Positions 17,954-26,275 of a stretch of 64,000 bases of DNA are shown one piece after another (the stretch's first letter is position 1; each line of letters opens with the position of its first letter). Under the pieces are notes generated by a model. That model made no database searches, was not told the DNA's origin, and saw nothing but the letters and a program-made list of their open reading frames with translations. The DNA is from Pseudomonas tritici (lineage in GTDB: Bacteria > Pseudomonadota > Gammaproteobacteria > Pseudomonadales > Pseudomonadaceae): positions 3,224,001 to 3,288,000 of the forward strand of contig NZ_CP077084.1 of NCBI RefSeq assembly GCF_014268275.3, in the 5' to 3' direction. A program made the position numbers and the translations under genes.

Positions 17954-18902
17954 CGCCACACAGTCGTTCGCTCAAGGCCCACAACCGCTCGGCGTGCTCC
18001 AGGTCGACGGCCCACGGATAGACGCCGTTGCGCCCGCGTTCATCGTGAGCGGGGGCGGCCACATCGCAATCTTCGCAGTACAGGCCGCCCAGCCCCTCAA
18101 GTTGGGGACTGACGCCACACCACACCATCGTCGCGGCGCCTTGTTCAGGGTTCTTGTAATGACTGGCCGGGCGAATATTCCCGTGTTCATCCAGCGCGCC
18201 GACGAACGCCAGGTCGTCTTTGTCCAGGTAACGGAGCAGGTCAGTGAGGATTTCACCGGGGTGTACCGAAAACGCGCGCACATCGCATGCCCGGCCACGC
18301 TGGTCCAGCGCCACGGCGAACAGCGCGTTGGCGGTTTTTGACTGACCGTAGGCCAGCCACTTGTCATAGGCACGGCGTTCAAATTGGGGATCTTCGAAGT
18401 GCAGGGGGCTCAAACGATGCCCGAGGGACGACACCGTCACCACGCGCGCACCGCTTGTTTTACACAAGGCCGGCCACAGGCGGGCGGTCAGCTGAAAGTG
18501 ACCCAGGTGGTTGGTGGCGAACTGCGCTTCCAGGCCGTTGGCGTTCCTTTGCAGTGGGGTAGCCATGATCCCCGCGCTGTTGATCAAAAGATGCAACGCC
18601 CTCCCGGACGCCAGGAAGTCCTGGGCGAAGCGGTCAATAGAGGCCGCGTCGAACAAATCCAGGCTGGCCAGTTCAACGCCGCGGATCCCGCGTAGGTTGC
18701 GCTCGGCTTTAAGCGCATCGCGTGCAGGAACGATCACTTGCGCGCCTGCGCCCGCCAATACCCGCACGGCCTCCAGGCCAATGCCGGAATAGCCGCCGGT
18801 AACGATAGCGGTCATACCGTGTAAATCTTTACCCGCCAAAGCTTGTGTGGCTGTCGTCGCACCGTCGAATCCGCTGTTGATAGGGGTTTGCTTGCTGGTC
18901 AT
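17943..18902 (-). CDS. Short-chain dehydrogenase/reductase
   Basis: A 319-residue NAD(P)-dependent oxidoreductase. It shows the cofactor motif TGGYSGIG, the NSAGIM motif, catalytic Ser in VTVSSLGHR and the YxxxK pair in YGQSKTAN. The overall pattern (HPGEILTDLLRYL, insertion before the C-terminus) resembles the retinol dehydrogenase/WW-domain oxidoreductase-like SDR group common in pseudomonads. Start at ATG 18902 with GGAG 6 nt upstream, rather than the GTG 12 nt earlier. It is divergent from an AraC regulator, which probably controls it. Substrate unknown. Confidence 0.9.
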   Translation of the reverse strand: MTSKQTPINSGFDGATTATQALAGKDLHGMTAIVTGGYSGIGLEAVRVLAGAGAQVIVPARDALKAERNLRGIRGVELASLDLFDAASIDRFAQDFLASGRALHLLINSAGIMATPLQRNANGLEAQFATNHLGHFQLTARLWPALCKTSGARVVTVSSLGHRLSPLHFEDPQFERRAYDKWLAYGQSKTANALFAVALDQRGRACDVRAFSVHPGEILTDLLRYLDKDDLAFVGALDEHGNIRPASHYKNPEQGAATMVWCGVSPQLEGLGGLYCEDCDVAAPAHDERGRNGVYPWAVDLEHAERLWALSERLCGVTL

Positions 18903-19004
18903 AAGGCTCTCCACTCAGGAGGACCTATAGTGTTTTTTTGGGGCCGGACTCGGAATAGCCTAAAGTCTGTATTTCTGTCGCGATCGTCCGGAGCTTTTTT
19001 ATTT

Positions 19005-19967
19005 ATGGATACCCTGTCTGATGTGGTGGCGTTGTTACGCAGTCACCGCTCGTATTTTGCGGGTTTGAAGGCGGGCGGCGACTGGGCGCTGGATTTTCCA
19101 CCACCGGGTGGCATCAAGTTCAACGCGGTAGTAGAGGGCGAGTGTTGGCTGGAAGTAGAAGGGATGATCGTGCCCGTCCGGCTGTATGAAGGTGATTGCT
19201 TTCTATTGACGCAAAATCGACCGTGGAAATTATCCAGCCACCTGGCACTGGAGGGGGTCGATGCTCGGCAGGTCTACAGCAAGGCCGTGGGCGGTATCGC
19301 CAGCCTGGGTGATACGGCTGATCTGTTTCTGATTGGCGGACTGTTTTACTACGGTGATGAAGCCCGCCTCTTGCTGGAGGGATTGCCACCGGTGGTGCGT
19401 ATCAGTGCTCGCTCCGACCAGGCCAGTGTGTTGCGTTGGTGCCTGGAGCGCCTGTCTCTTGAATACGCCAGCCCGAAGCTGGGTGCGGCGTTGATGACCG
19501 AGCATTTGGCGCAAATGATGCTGGTGCAAATCCTGCGCCTCTATCAAGCTTCCCTGGGCGCCAGTACCACCGGTTGGCTGGCGGCATTGACCGATCCGAG
19601 GTTGGCGCCGGTACTGGCGCAAGTGCACGCAGAACCGGCACGGCGTTGGACATTGAGCGAAATGGCAGGCACGGCCAATCAGTCTCGCTCGACCTTCGCC
19701 CAGCATTTCAAGCAACGTGTTGGCATGGCACCTCAGGCATATCTGACCCGCTGGCGTATGCATTTGGCGGTACAGGCGTTGAACACCTCCAGCAGCAGTG
19801 TGTCCAGCATCGGCCAAGCATTGGGTTATCAGTCGGACAGTGCATTCAGCAGTGCTTTCAAACGTTTGATGAATTGCTCACCGCGAGAGTACCGCGAGCG
19901 CAAACTACACAAGGACGCCACTGATGAACGCTACCCGGCAGCACAGGATCCAGGTCAACGGCATTGA
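19005..19967 (+). CDS. AraC-family transcriptional regulator
   Basis: A 320-residue regulator. The N-terminal cupin-like sensor (about residues 20-190) matches the AraC_binding_2/cupin_6 type (FNAVVEGECWLEVEG, YEGDCFLLTQNRPW). The C-terminal double helix-turn-helix is complete (RWTLSEMAGTANQSRSTFAQHFKQRVG, then SSIGQALGYQSDSAFSSAFKRLMNCSPREYR). It sits between a divergent SDR gene and a downstream epoxide-hydrolase-like gene that overlaps its 3' end by 44 nt. Both neighbours are the natural targets. The start ATG follows CCGGAG at 11 nt, a longer spacing than usual. Confidence 0.9.
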   Translation: MDTLSDVVALLRSHRSYFAGLKAGGDWALDFPPPGGIKFNAVVEGECWLEVEGMIVPVRLYEGDCFLLTQNRPWKLSSHLALEGVDARQVYSKAVGGIASLGDTADLFLIGGLFYYGDEARLLLEGLPPVVRISARSDQASVLRWCLERLSLEYASPKLGAALMTEHLAQMMLVQILRLYQASLGASTTGWLAALTDPRLAPVLAQVHAEPARRWTLSEMAGTANQSRSTFAQHFKQRVGMAPQAYLTRWRMHLAVQALNTSSSSVSSIGQALGYQSDSAFSSAFKRLMNCSPREYRERKLHKDATDERYPAAQDPGQRH

Positions 19968-20865
19968 ATTAAGTGTGCAGGTCACGGGAGCCGACGAAGG
20001 TCCGCCGATCTGGCTGCTCCACGGTTTTCCGGAATGCTGGCACTCCTGGCGCGAGCAGATTCGCGCATTGGCGGCTGCGGGTTACCGAGTGTTCGCCCCG
20101 GAAATGCGCGGCTACGGCCAAACCAGTTCGCCCGCCGCGATCGCCGATTATGATCTGCTGACCCTGTGCGGGGATATCCAGCAGGCCATGGACCATTTTG
20201 GCCATGCGCAGGTGGTGATGGTCGGCCATGACTGGGGGGCAGTGGTGGCCTGGCACCTGGCGTTGCTCGAACCCCAGCGTGTCACGCGCTTGGTCACGAT
20301 GTCCGTGCCTTTCGCCGGACGCGCGCGGCGGCCGGTGATCGAAATCATGCGTGAGCTGTACGCCGACCGCTTCAACTACATCCTGTATTTCCAGGAGCCG
20401 GGCGTTGCCGAGCAGGAGCTGAACGCTGACATCGAGCGCACGTTGCGCCTGTTCATGCAGGATCAGGATGTGTTTTTGCAAAAGAAACCGCCGAGCGCCC
20501 GGTTACTTGAGGGCGTTCCCGCGCCCGGCGCATTGCCGCAATGGTGTTCCCAGGCAGATCTGGACGTCTACGTAAAAACCTTCGCCGACCACGGTTTTCG
20601 TGGCCCGCTGAACTGGTACCGCAACTTTGAACGCAACTGGCAACGCACCGAATGCCTGGCTGGCCAGCAGGTGTTGCAACCCACGCTATTCCTGATCGGT
20701 GACCGAGACCCGGTCGGGATATTCGAGGCCCACACGCTCAAGCGCATGCCCGATTCAGTGCCTCACCTTGAACAACACGTGCTGCCCAACTGCGGCCACT
20801 GGATCCAGAACGAACAAAGCCAGCAGGTCAACACGCTAATCCTCGCGTTCCTACAAAAACCGTAA
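19924..20865 (+). CDS. Alpha/beta hydrolase, epoxide hydrolase-like
   Basis: A 313-residue alpha/beta-fold enzyme. The oxyanion motif HGFPE (33-37) and nucleophile elbow GHDWGA (D103) are those of soluble epoxide hydrolases and haloalkane dehalogenases. HGFPE and the cap-domain sequence NWYRNFERNW favour an epoxide hydrolase. The acid and base are in GDRDPVG and NCGHWIQNEQ. The start overlaps the AraC gene by 44 nt in another frame and is preceded by AAGGA, so it is translated from the same mRNA. It may act with the divergent SDR on an epoxide or its diol. Confidence 0.88.
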   Translation: MNATRQHRIQVNGIELSVQVTGADEGPPIWLLHGFPECWHSWREQIRALAAAGYRVFAPEMRGYGQTSSPAAIADYDLLTLCGDIQQAMDHFGHAQVVMVGHDWGAVVAWHLALLEPQRVTRLVTMSVPFAGRARRPVIEIMRELYADRFNYILYFQEPGVAEQELNADIERTLRLFMQDQDVFLQKKPPSARLLEGVPAPGALPQWCSQADLDVYVKTFADHGFRGPLNWYRNFERNWQRTECLAGQQVLQPTLFLIGDRDPVGIFEAHTLKRMPDSVPHLEQHVLPNCGHWIQNEQSQQVNTLILAFLQKP

Positions 20866-20880
20866 ACCCACCCCAACCAA

Positions 20881-20910
20881 ATGTAGGAGCGGGCTTGCCC
20901 GCTTCCACAT
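20881..20910. repeat. Single REP hairpin
   Basis: A single REP unit with the core AGCGGGC-TT-GCCCGCT (20888-20903) and flanking partial symmetry ATGTAG/CCACAT. It lies in the 63-nt gap between the converging hydrolase and alpha-E genes and probably serves as terminator or transcript stabiliser. A short ATTTT follows on the plus strand. Confidence 0.8.
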
Positions 20911-20928
20911 TTTGATCAGCGTCGTGTG

Positions 20929-21879
20929 CTAAACCACTTCCAGATATGAACTATGAATCGCCTGCGCCAACTCCCGAACCGTGTCAATGAATTCCGTCAA
21001 CCGGCTATGCAACCCATCCTCAAGAATCTCATCAATCCCCGTATACCTGAGCCGCGCCTCAAACTCCGCCGCCAACCGCTGCGCCGTGCGCCCGTAACTG
21101 CCGGGCAAGTCCGCCAGGATATGACTCAACTCCTCGATACACGCATGCAACGAACGCGGCACATCACTGCGCAACAACAGCAACTCTGAGACCGAGCGAG
21201 CATTCAACGCATTCGGATACAACTCGGTGTACGCCTCGAACGACGACAACGCGCGGAGCAGGGCGCTCCATTGGTAATAACCGCGTGCCGACAAGTCACT
21301 GACTTCTTCCGACTCCTCGCCAAACATCTCATAGCGCGCATCCAGCAGGCGCAAGGTGTTGTCCGCACGCTCCACGAAGGTGCCCAGGCGGATAAACCGA
21401 TAGGCGTCATTGCGCATGATCGTCCCGGAGGTAGCCCCCCGGAACAGGTGTGAACGCTGCTTTACCCAATCACAAAAGTGGCTGATGCCATGCCGCGCCA
21501 GGCCGCCGGCGGCGATGCTGCGCATCTCCAGCCAGGTGGCGTTGAGGTTTTCCCACATGTCGGCGGTGATACGCCCGCGCACCGCATGGGCATTGCCGCG
21601 GGCCGCGCGCAGGCAGTTATAGATGCTGGCGGGGTTCTCTTCGTCGAGGGCAAAGAAGTGCAACATGCGCTCGGCATCCAGCTGCGTATGCCGCTCAAGG
21701 TAATTGTCCAGGGTGCCGCTGCTGAGCAGCGACATGGCCAGTTCATCCAGGCCATCACTGCGCCCGGCCTGGGGCATCAACGACAGGGAGTAACTGACCT
21801 CGAGCATGCGCGCCAGGTTCTCGGCGCGCTCTAGGTAACGGGACATCCAGTACAGATCTGCGGCGGTTCTACTCAACAT
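20929..21879 (-). CDS. Alpha-E domain protein (DUF403)
   Basis: A 316-residue all-helical protein of the alpha-E family, recognised from MLSRTAADLYWMSRYLERAENLARMLEVSYSL and the AYRFIRLGTFVERADNTLRLLDARYEMF repeat. Biochemical function is not established. It starts 2 nt after the stop of the circularly permuted ATP-grasp gene, the standard partner. In many genomes the pair belongs to a predicted peptide-modifying system with a transglutaminase-like protease; that third member is not present here. Confidence 0.9.
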   Translation of the reverse strand: MLSRTAADLYWMSRYLERAENLARMLEVSYSLSLMPQAGRSDGLDELAMSLLSSGTLDNYLERHTQLDAERMLHFFALDEENPASIYNCLRAARGNAHAVRGRITADMWENLNATWLEMRSIAAGGLARHGISHFCDWVKQRSHLFRGATSGTIMRNDAYRFIRLGTFVERADNTLRLLDARYEMFGEESEEVSDLSARGYYQWSALLRALSSFEAYTELYPNALNARSVSELLLLRSDVPRSLHACIEELSHILADLPGSYGRTAQRLAAEFEARLRYTGIDEILEDGLHSRLTEFIDTVRELAQAIHSSYLEVV

Positions 21880-21881
21880 AC

Positions 21882-23291
21882 TCAGTCCTCCACCACCCAG
21901 GTGTCCTTGGTTCCGCCGCCTTGCGACGAGTTGACGATCAGTGAGCCTTCCTTCAGCGCAACACGGGTAAGGCCACCAGGTACCAGGCGGGTTTCCTTGC
22001 CCGACAGCACAAAGGGCCGCAGGTCGATATGCCGCGGAGCAATGCCGTTCTCGACAAAGGTGGGGCAGGTGGACAGGCTCAGTGTGGGTTGGGCGATATA
22101 CGCGTGGGGTCGGGCCTTGATGCGTTGGCGGAAGTCCTCGATCTCGGCGGCGCTGGAGGCCGGGCCGACCAGCATGCCGTAGCCGCCGGAGCCCTGGGTT
22201 TCCTTGACCACCAGTTGCGGCAGGTTGGCCAGGACGTGGGACAGCTCATCGGGTTTGCGGCACTGGAAGGTCGGCACGTTTTGCAGCACCGGTTCTTCAT
22301 CCAGGTAGAAGCGGATCATCTCCGGCACATAGGGGTAGATCGACTTGTCATCAGCCACGCCGGTGCCGATGGCATTGGCCAGCACCACGTTGCCGGCGCA
22401 ATAAGCGGCCACCAGGCCGGGCACGCCAAGCATCGAGTCGGGGTTGAAGGCCTTGGGGTCGAGAAAGGCGTCGTCGATACGCCGGTAAATCACGTCCACC
22501 GGCTTGGGGCCGTCGGTGGTGCGCATGAACACCTTGAGGTCCTGTACGAACAAGTCGGCGCCTTCCACCAGTTCCACGCCCATTTCCCGGGCCAGGAACG
22601 CATGCTCGAAGAACGCACTGTTAAAGCGCCCAGGCGTCAGCACCACCACGTTGGGGTTATCCAGGCGGCTGGCGCTTTTCAGGGTCTTAAGGAGCAGGTT
22701 GGGGTAATGGTCCACCGGCGCGATGCGCTGCTTGGCGAAGACCTCGGGGAACAGGCGCATCATCATTTTGCGGTCTTCGAGCATGTAGCTCACGCCGCTG
22801 GGGGTGCGCAGGTTGTCTTCGAGCACGTAGTAGGTGCCGTCGCCATCGCGCACCAGGTCGACACCGGAAATATGCGAGTAGATGTCGCGGTGCAGGTCCA
22901 GGCCGACCATGGCCTTCTGATAACCCTCGTTGCCCAGCACCTGTTCCGCTGGAATGATCCCGGCCTTGATAATGCGCTGGTCGTGGTAGATGTCGGCAAG
23001 GAACATGTTCAACGCGTTGACGCGCTGGATACAACCGCGTTCGATCACGCTCCATTCGCTGGCGGGGATGCTGCGGGGGATGATGTCGAAGGGGATCAAG
23101 CGCTCGGTGTCTTGCTCGTCACCATACAGCGTGAACGTAATCCCGGCGCGGTGGAACAGCAAGTCGGCTTCACGGCGACGCTGGGCCAGCAGCTCCGGCG
23201 GCGTATTCGCCAGCCAGCGGGAGAAGTCTTGATAATGCGCACGGCACGCGCCGTTTGCGTCATTCATTTCATCGAAGAAAGATCGAGCCAT
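21882..23291 (-). CDS. Circularly permuted ATP-grasp type 2 protein
   Basis: A 469-residue ATP-grasp enzyme (DUF404/DUF407). Typical blocks are GITFTLYGDEQDTERLIPFDIIPR near the start, DGTYYVLEDNLRTPSGVSYMLEDR in the middle (acidic metal/ATP site) and LVVKETQGSGGYGM towards the end. Such enzymes form amide or peptide bonds through acyl-phosphates, but the product of this family is unknown. It is translated first in a two-gene operon with the alpha-E protein. ATG 23291 was taken as start because AAGG lies about 8 nt upstream; another ATG 24 nt inside is possible. Confidence 0.9.
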   Translation of the reverse strand: MARSFFDEMNDANGACRAHYQDFSRWLANTPPELLAQRRREADLLFHRAGITFTLYGDEQDTERLIPFDIIPRSIPASEWSVIERGCIQRVNALNMFLADIYHDQRIIKAGIIPAEQVLGNEGYQKAMVGLDLHRDIYSHISGVDLVRDGDGTYYVLEDNLRTPSGVSYMLEDRKMMMRLFPEVFAKQRIAPVDHYPNLLLKTLKSASRLDNPNVVVLTPGRFNSAFFEHAFLAREMGVELVEGADLFVQDLKVFMRTTDGPKPVDVIYRRIDDAFLDPKAFNPDSMLGVPGLVAAYCAGNVVLANAIGTGVADDKSIYPYVPEMIRFYLDEEPVLQNVPTFQCRKPDELSHVLANLPQLVVKETQGSGGYGMLVGPASSAAEIEDFRQRIKARPHAYIAQPTLSLSTCPTFVENGIAPRHIDLRPFVLSGKETRLVPGGLTRVALKEGSLIVNSSQGGGTKDTWVVED

Positions 23292-23511
23292 TCCAGTACC
23301 TTGTCAGTGCCGAGGATAGCCAAGTGGCACTGCCGCTTCAAAAAACGCATTTTTATAAGGCCGTGGCTGAAGGTGCCAACCGGCCTGGTCCTTACTTTCT
23401 TATGGGGTCGGCTCTGGGTCGGTGGGTAACGAATGCTCCTGTAACCGGGCAAGGCAGGTGGGTGATGAAAGGGTTAAGCAATGCCTGTGCCGAAACCGCC
23501 AATAACCCTAT

Positions 23512-23608
23512 TGTAGTGAGCGGGCTTGCCCCGCGCTGGGCTGCGCAGCGGCCCCCAAAAGGGCGGGAGCGCTACGCAATCCGGCGCGGGGCAAGCCCGC
23601 TCACTACA
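23512..23608. repeat. REPIN in the gap before the 181-residue membrane protein
   Basis: An inverted REP pair (arms about 23512-23536 and 23584-23608, reading TGTAGTGAGCGGGCTTGCCC outwards) around a 47-nt GC-rich centre. It occupies the middle of a 405-nt gap (23292-23696) between divergent genes. The rest of that gap shows no gene; it must hold the promoters of both neighbours, which I could not place with confidence. The same REP subtype occurs at 37033-37167. Confidence 0.85.
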
Positions 23609-23696
23609 AAATGCGCCAGATTGGTGCGCGAACTAACTTGAACTTCGCCGCCGCCCCTTCCTTCTAAACAGACTCGATCCAAAACGGAGCACGCAG

Positions 23697-24242
23697 GTGC
23701 CCAGAATCATATCCCCTGACAGCCCAGAATCGACCCTGACCGATCACAGTGAGCACAACGCCAAGATCTTCGGCTCACCCAAAGACCGCCTCGACTTCTA
23801 CCGGCGCGAGATACAGTACGAAACCTCGATCCTGGCCAACCGCACCGACGCCTACCTGACGGCGCAGTCGTTCTTGGTCATCGCCTTTGTGTCTGGCATG
23901 GGCAACCTCAACCCGGAATGGGGCAAATTGTTCACCCTGGTGGTCCCGCTGTTCCTAGCGCTCCTGGGCATTCTCAGCTCCCTCAACGCCTGGCCCGGCA
24001 TCCGCGCAGCGTATGACATCATCGATCACTGGCACTTCAAACAGAGCGAACTGCTGCGCAGCGAGCCGGTGATGGGCTTGGCTTATGACGAGTCGCCGCT
24101 GTTTTCCGAAGTCGAGTCCTCGCACAAGGGCTATCGCAAATCCTTGCTGTTCTCGGTGCGTACACCGTGGATCTTCATGGTGTTTTGGATAATGCTCGCC
24201 GCCTATGCGTTCTACATTCAGGTCGATAACCCAGGCTCATAA
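23697..24242 (+). CDS. Hypothetical membrane protein
   Basis: I do not recognise a named family. The 181-residue product has a polar N-terminus (about 50 residues, with FYRREIQYETSILANRTDAYLTAQS). Two hydrophobic segments follow (about 58-72 and 80-97), then a soluble loop and a last hydrophobic helix (WIFMVFWIMLAAYAFYI, about 158-175). The helix-then-two-TM layout recalls SLATT-type pore modules, but this is only a resemblance. The start is GTG, chosen because GGAG lies 7 nt upstream. Two small acidic genes follow. Confidence 0.7.
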   Translation: MPRIISPDSPESTLTDHSEHNAKIFGSPKDRLDFYRREIQYETSILANRTDAYLTAQSFLVIAFVSGMGNLNPEWGKLFTLVVPLFLALLGILSSLNAWPGIRAAYDIIDHWHFKQSELLRSEPVMGLAYDESPLFSEVESSHKGYRKSLLFSVRTPWIFMVFWIMLAAYAFYIQVDNPGS

Positions 24243-24322
24243 GCAAGTTGAACTTCATTGCCCAGGGCGTGACCTTACCTTTACGCAGGCTGCATTTTCC
24301 CAATACTGCGAAGAGGTGACCC

Positions 24323-24535
24323 ATGAGCACACACGACGATCCCCAAGTCAGCGGTCGCAACGACCCGGCCATCGACGGCGGCGAACCAGCGCCAGGTACT
24401 GCCGCAGATGCGCCCAAAGACCCGGCACCCGCCAAAGACCCCAAGGCTGAAGAAAACGACTACAGTCCAGACTTCGAGCCTGAGCCAGAGCCCAAGGCTG
24501 AAACCGATGCCGATATCGATACCCAAGGCGGTTAG
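24323..24535 (+). CDS. Small acidic, proline-rich hypothetical protein
   Basis: A 70-residue product with no recognised domain. It is strongly acidic and rich in Pro, Ala, Asp and Glu (PAPAKDPKAEENDYSP, FEPEPEPKAETDADID), so it is probably disordered. A good ribosome binding site (AAGAGGTG) lies 5 nt before the ATG. It is followed 11 nt later by another small acidic gene with its own Shine-Dalgarno. The pair probably forms one transcript. No function can be assigned. Confidence 0.65.
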   Translation: MSTHDDPQVSGRNDPAIDGGEPAPGTAADAPKDPAPAKDPKAEENDYSPDFEPEPEPKAETDADIDTQGG

Positions 24536-24546
24536 AGGAGACGGTC

Positions 24547-24681
24547 ATGTCAAAAGAACTTGATGAGGAACTCAACGACCCAGGCAATGAAGACCCTGGC
24601 TCGTTGATGGATGACGCAGAAGTGCCGCTCAACGATCTGGATGAAGCGGCGGATGTGGGCAATACCGAGCATCAGGACTGA
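24547..24681 (+). CDS. 44-residue acidic small protein
   Basis: A short gene that is easily missed. GAGGAG lies 6 nt before the ATG. The product starts MSKELDEELNDPGNEDPGSL, is very acidic (about 14 Asp/Glu of 44), has no Cys or Trp and looks disordered. Its last 10 nt overlap the 3' end of the convergent antiporter gene. The strong RBS and the tandem small acidic gene upstream support a real gene. Function unknown. Confidence 0.6.
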   Translation: MSKELDEELNDPGNEDPGSLMDDAEVPLNDLDEAADVGNTEHQD

Positions 24682-26024
24682 GTGTTGACCTTGGCTCGTC
24701 GTTCATACCACGCCAGCATTGGCTGGGTACTCAGGCCATGAACGACGATGCTCAAGGCGATCACTGACAAGGTCAGGTTCACCGCCACCGCACTGCTGGT
24801 ACCGATCAGCCCATGATTGAGTGCGTAGAACAGGTAATAAATACTGCCAATCCCCCGTATACCGAACCAGCCCATCAGGCCGCGCTGCCGGTGATCGACC
24901 AGGCTGCCCCAGGGCATCGCCAGCACACTGACGGGGCGAATCACGCAAAACAGCAGCGCCGCCATCGGCAGCGCCCGCCAATCCCAATGGCTCACCAGCA
25001 CGATCCCCAGCACCGTCACCAGGAACACCTCCATCGAGCGCTCGACCAGGCTACCAAATGACAGCATGTCGCCCATCATCACGCCGGCGGCGATCTGCGT
25101 ATCCTGCAGATCGCTCACATCCCCCTGCAATGCGCGCTCAGGCTCGACTTCCAAGTGACCCACCACCGGCAGCGCCAAGTGCTCCGACGGTGTCTGCGAA
25201 TGACCGGTAGAGCGGAACTCCGCCTGGCGCAAGCCGAGCCCGGCGGCAAACACCGACAGGAAGCCATAACCGCCCACCGCCTCGGCGACCACGTAGGCCA
25301 GCGCAATCAGGGCGAGCGTCAGGTAATCGTTAGGCGAGAGCGTGCTGTCACTGTGGGTGATGCGCAACCACAGCGTCACGCGGCCAATGCCGCGCCCCAT
25401 CCAATAGCCGATCAACAGCCCGGCGGGCACTGCCCAGAGCAGGTTTTTCAACGCCCAGCCGCCCAGCCAATCCCCATCAAACCCACCGTGCTGCATAAAT
25501 AGCAGGGCAAAGATCACAAAGGGGAAGGCCGTGCCGTCGTTCAAGCCTGCTTCGCCGGACAGGCCGAAGCGCAGCGCGTCGTAATCCTGAGCGTTATTGA
25601 CCTGCACCAGGCCCGCCAGCACGGGATCCGTGGGCGCCAGGATCGCACCCACCAGTAACGACGCGCCCCACGGCAACGCAAACACGTAATGCAGCGCCAG
25701 GCAGATGCCAAGGATGGTCAGCAACATCACCGGCCCGGCCATGCCAAACGCGATGCGCCAGGTGCGATGTTTGAGCGGCAGGCGCAGCTTCAAGCCGCTG
25801 ACGAACAGCGAAAACAGCACGGCAACTTCGGTCAGGTGTTCCATCCAGCGCGCGGAGTGCTGGATATCCAGGTGCAGCAAATCCACGCCCAGTGGGCCGA
25901 TCCCCACGCCCAACAGCAAGCACACCGCCGAGGTCGTGACAGGCATCCAGCGCAGATAGGAGGAGGTGAGGGCAAGGGTAAGCAATACAGCGCCCAGTAC
26001 GGCCATCCATAGAATAAAAGTCAT
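24672..26024 (-). CDS. CPA1-type cation:proton antiporter
   Basis: A 450-residue inner-membrane Na+(K+)/H+ antiporter of the NhaP/CPA1 class with about 12 hydrophobic segments. The ion-binding motif appears as AILAPTDPVLAG, where CPA1 members usually have ATDPVAV. The second family block is GEAGLNDGTAFPFVIFALL. A less conserved hydrophilic loop (FRSTGHSQTPSEHLALP to DLQDTQIA) lies in the middle, and GIRGIGSIYYLFYAL follows near the end. It probably helps pH and salt homeostasis. It is monocistronic and convergent with two small acidic genes. Confidence 0.88.
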   Translation of the reverse strand: MTFILWMAVLGAVLLTLALTSSYLRWMPVTTSAVCLLLGVGIGPLGVDLLHLDIQHSARWMEHLTEVAVLFSLFVSGLKLRLPLKHRTWRIAFGMAGPVMLLTILGICLALHYVFALPWGASLLVGAILAPTDPVLAGLVQVNNAQDYDALRFGLSGEAGLNDGTAFPFVIFALLFMQHGGFDGDWLGGWALKNLLWAVPAGLLIGYWMGRGIGRVTLWLRITHSDSTLSPNDYLTLALIALAYVVAEAVGGYGFLSVFAAGLGLRQAEFRSTGHSQTPSEHLALPVVGHLEVEPERALQGDVSDLQDTQIAAGVMMGDMLSFGSLVERSMEVFLVTVLGIVLVSHWDWRALPMAALLFCVIRPVSVLAMPWGSLVDHRQRGLMGWFGIRGIGSIYYLFYALNHGLIGTSSAVAVNLTLSVIALSIVVHGLSTQPMLAWYERRAKVNTQS

Positions 26025-26156
26025 CGAGCATGCACCAGGGCCGTGGTCTGTTCAGGTTTGAGAGCACGCGCCGCAAGCAGGTTCAATGTGATTGCGGTCT
26101 CGAACATTCATTCGCGACCTATTTGACCCATAAACGACAGCCCGCTAAAACCAACC

Positions 26157-26231
26157 TGCGCCGGCGTGCTGGTGTTCGAGAAACGCCTGGGCGACTACGT
26201 GGAAGAAGGCCAGCGTGTGCTGGATCCGTAG
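26157..26231 (+). pseudogene. Possible gene remnant (C-terminus of an M14/aspartoacylase-like protein)
   Basis: In the 250-nt gap before the REC-EAL gene one frame reads CAGVLVFEKRLGDYVEEGQ followed by RVLDP and a stop. This looks like the C-terminal beta-barrel of succinylglutamate desuccinylase/aspartoacylase-type proteins (GxL-x-GDxVxxGQ pattern). Nothing upstream continues the frame as such a protein. The match is short and could be chance. Confidence 0.3.
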
Positions 26232-26275
26232 CGCTCCCCCCCAACTCGACGCAACTGTGTAGTGAGCGGGACCTC

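Noticed and set aside
22029..23429. A 466-residue plus-strand frame across the ATP-grasp gene
   Set aside because: Antisense shadow of a conserved gene; composition is Val/His/Gly-rich without motifs.
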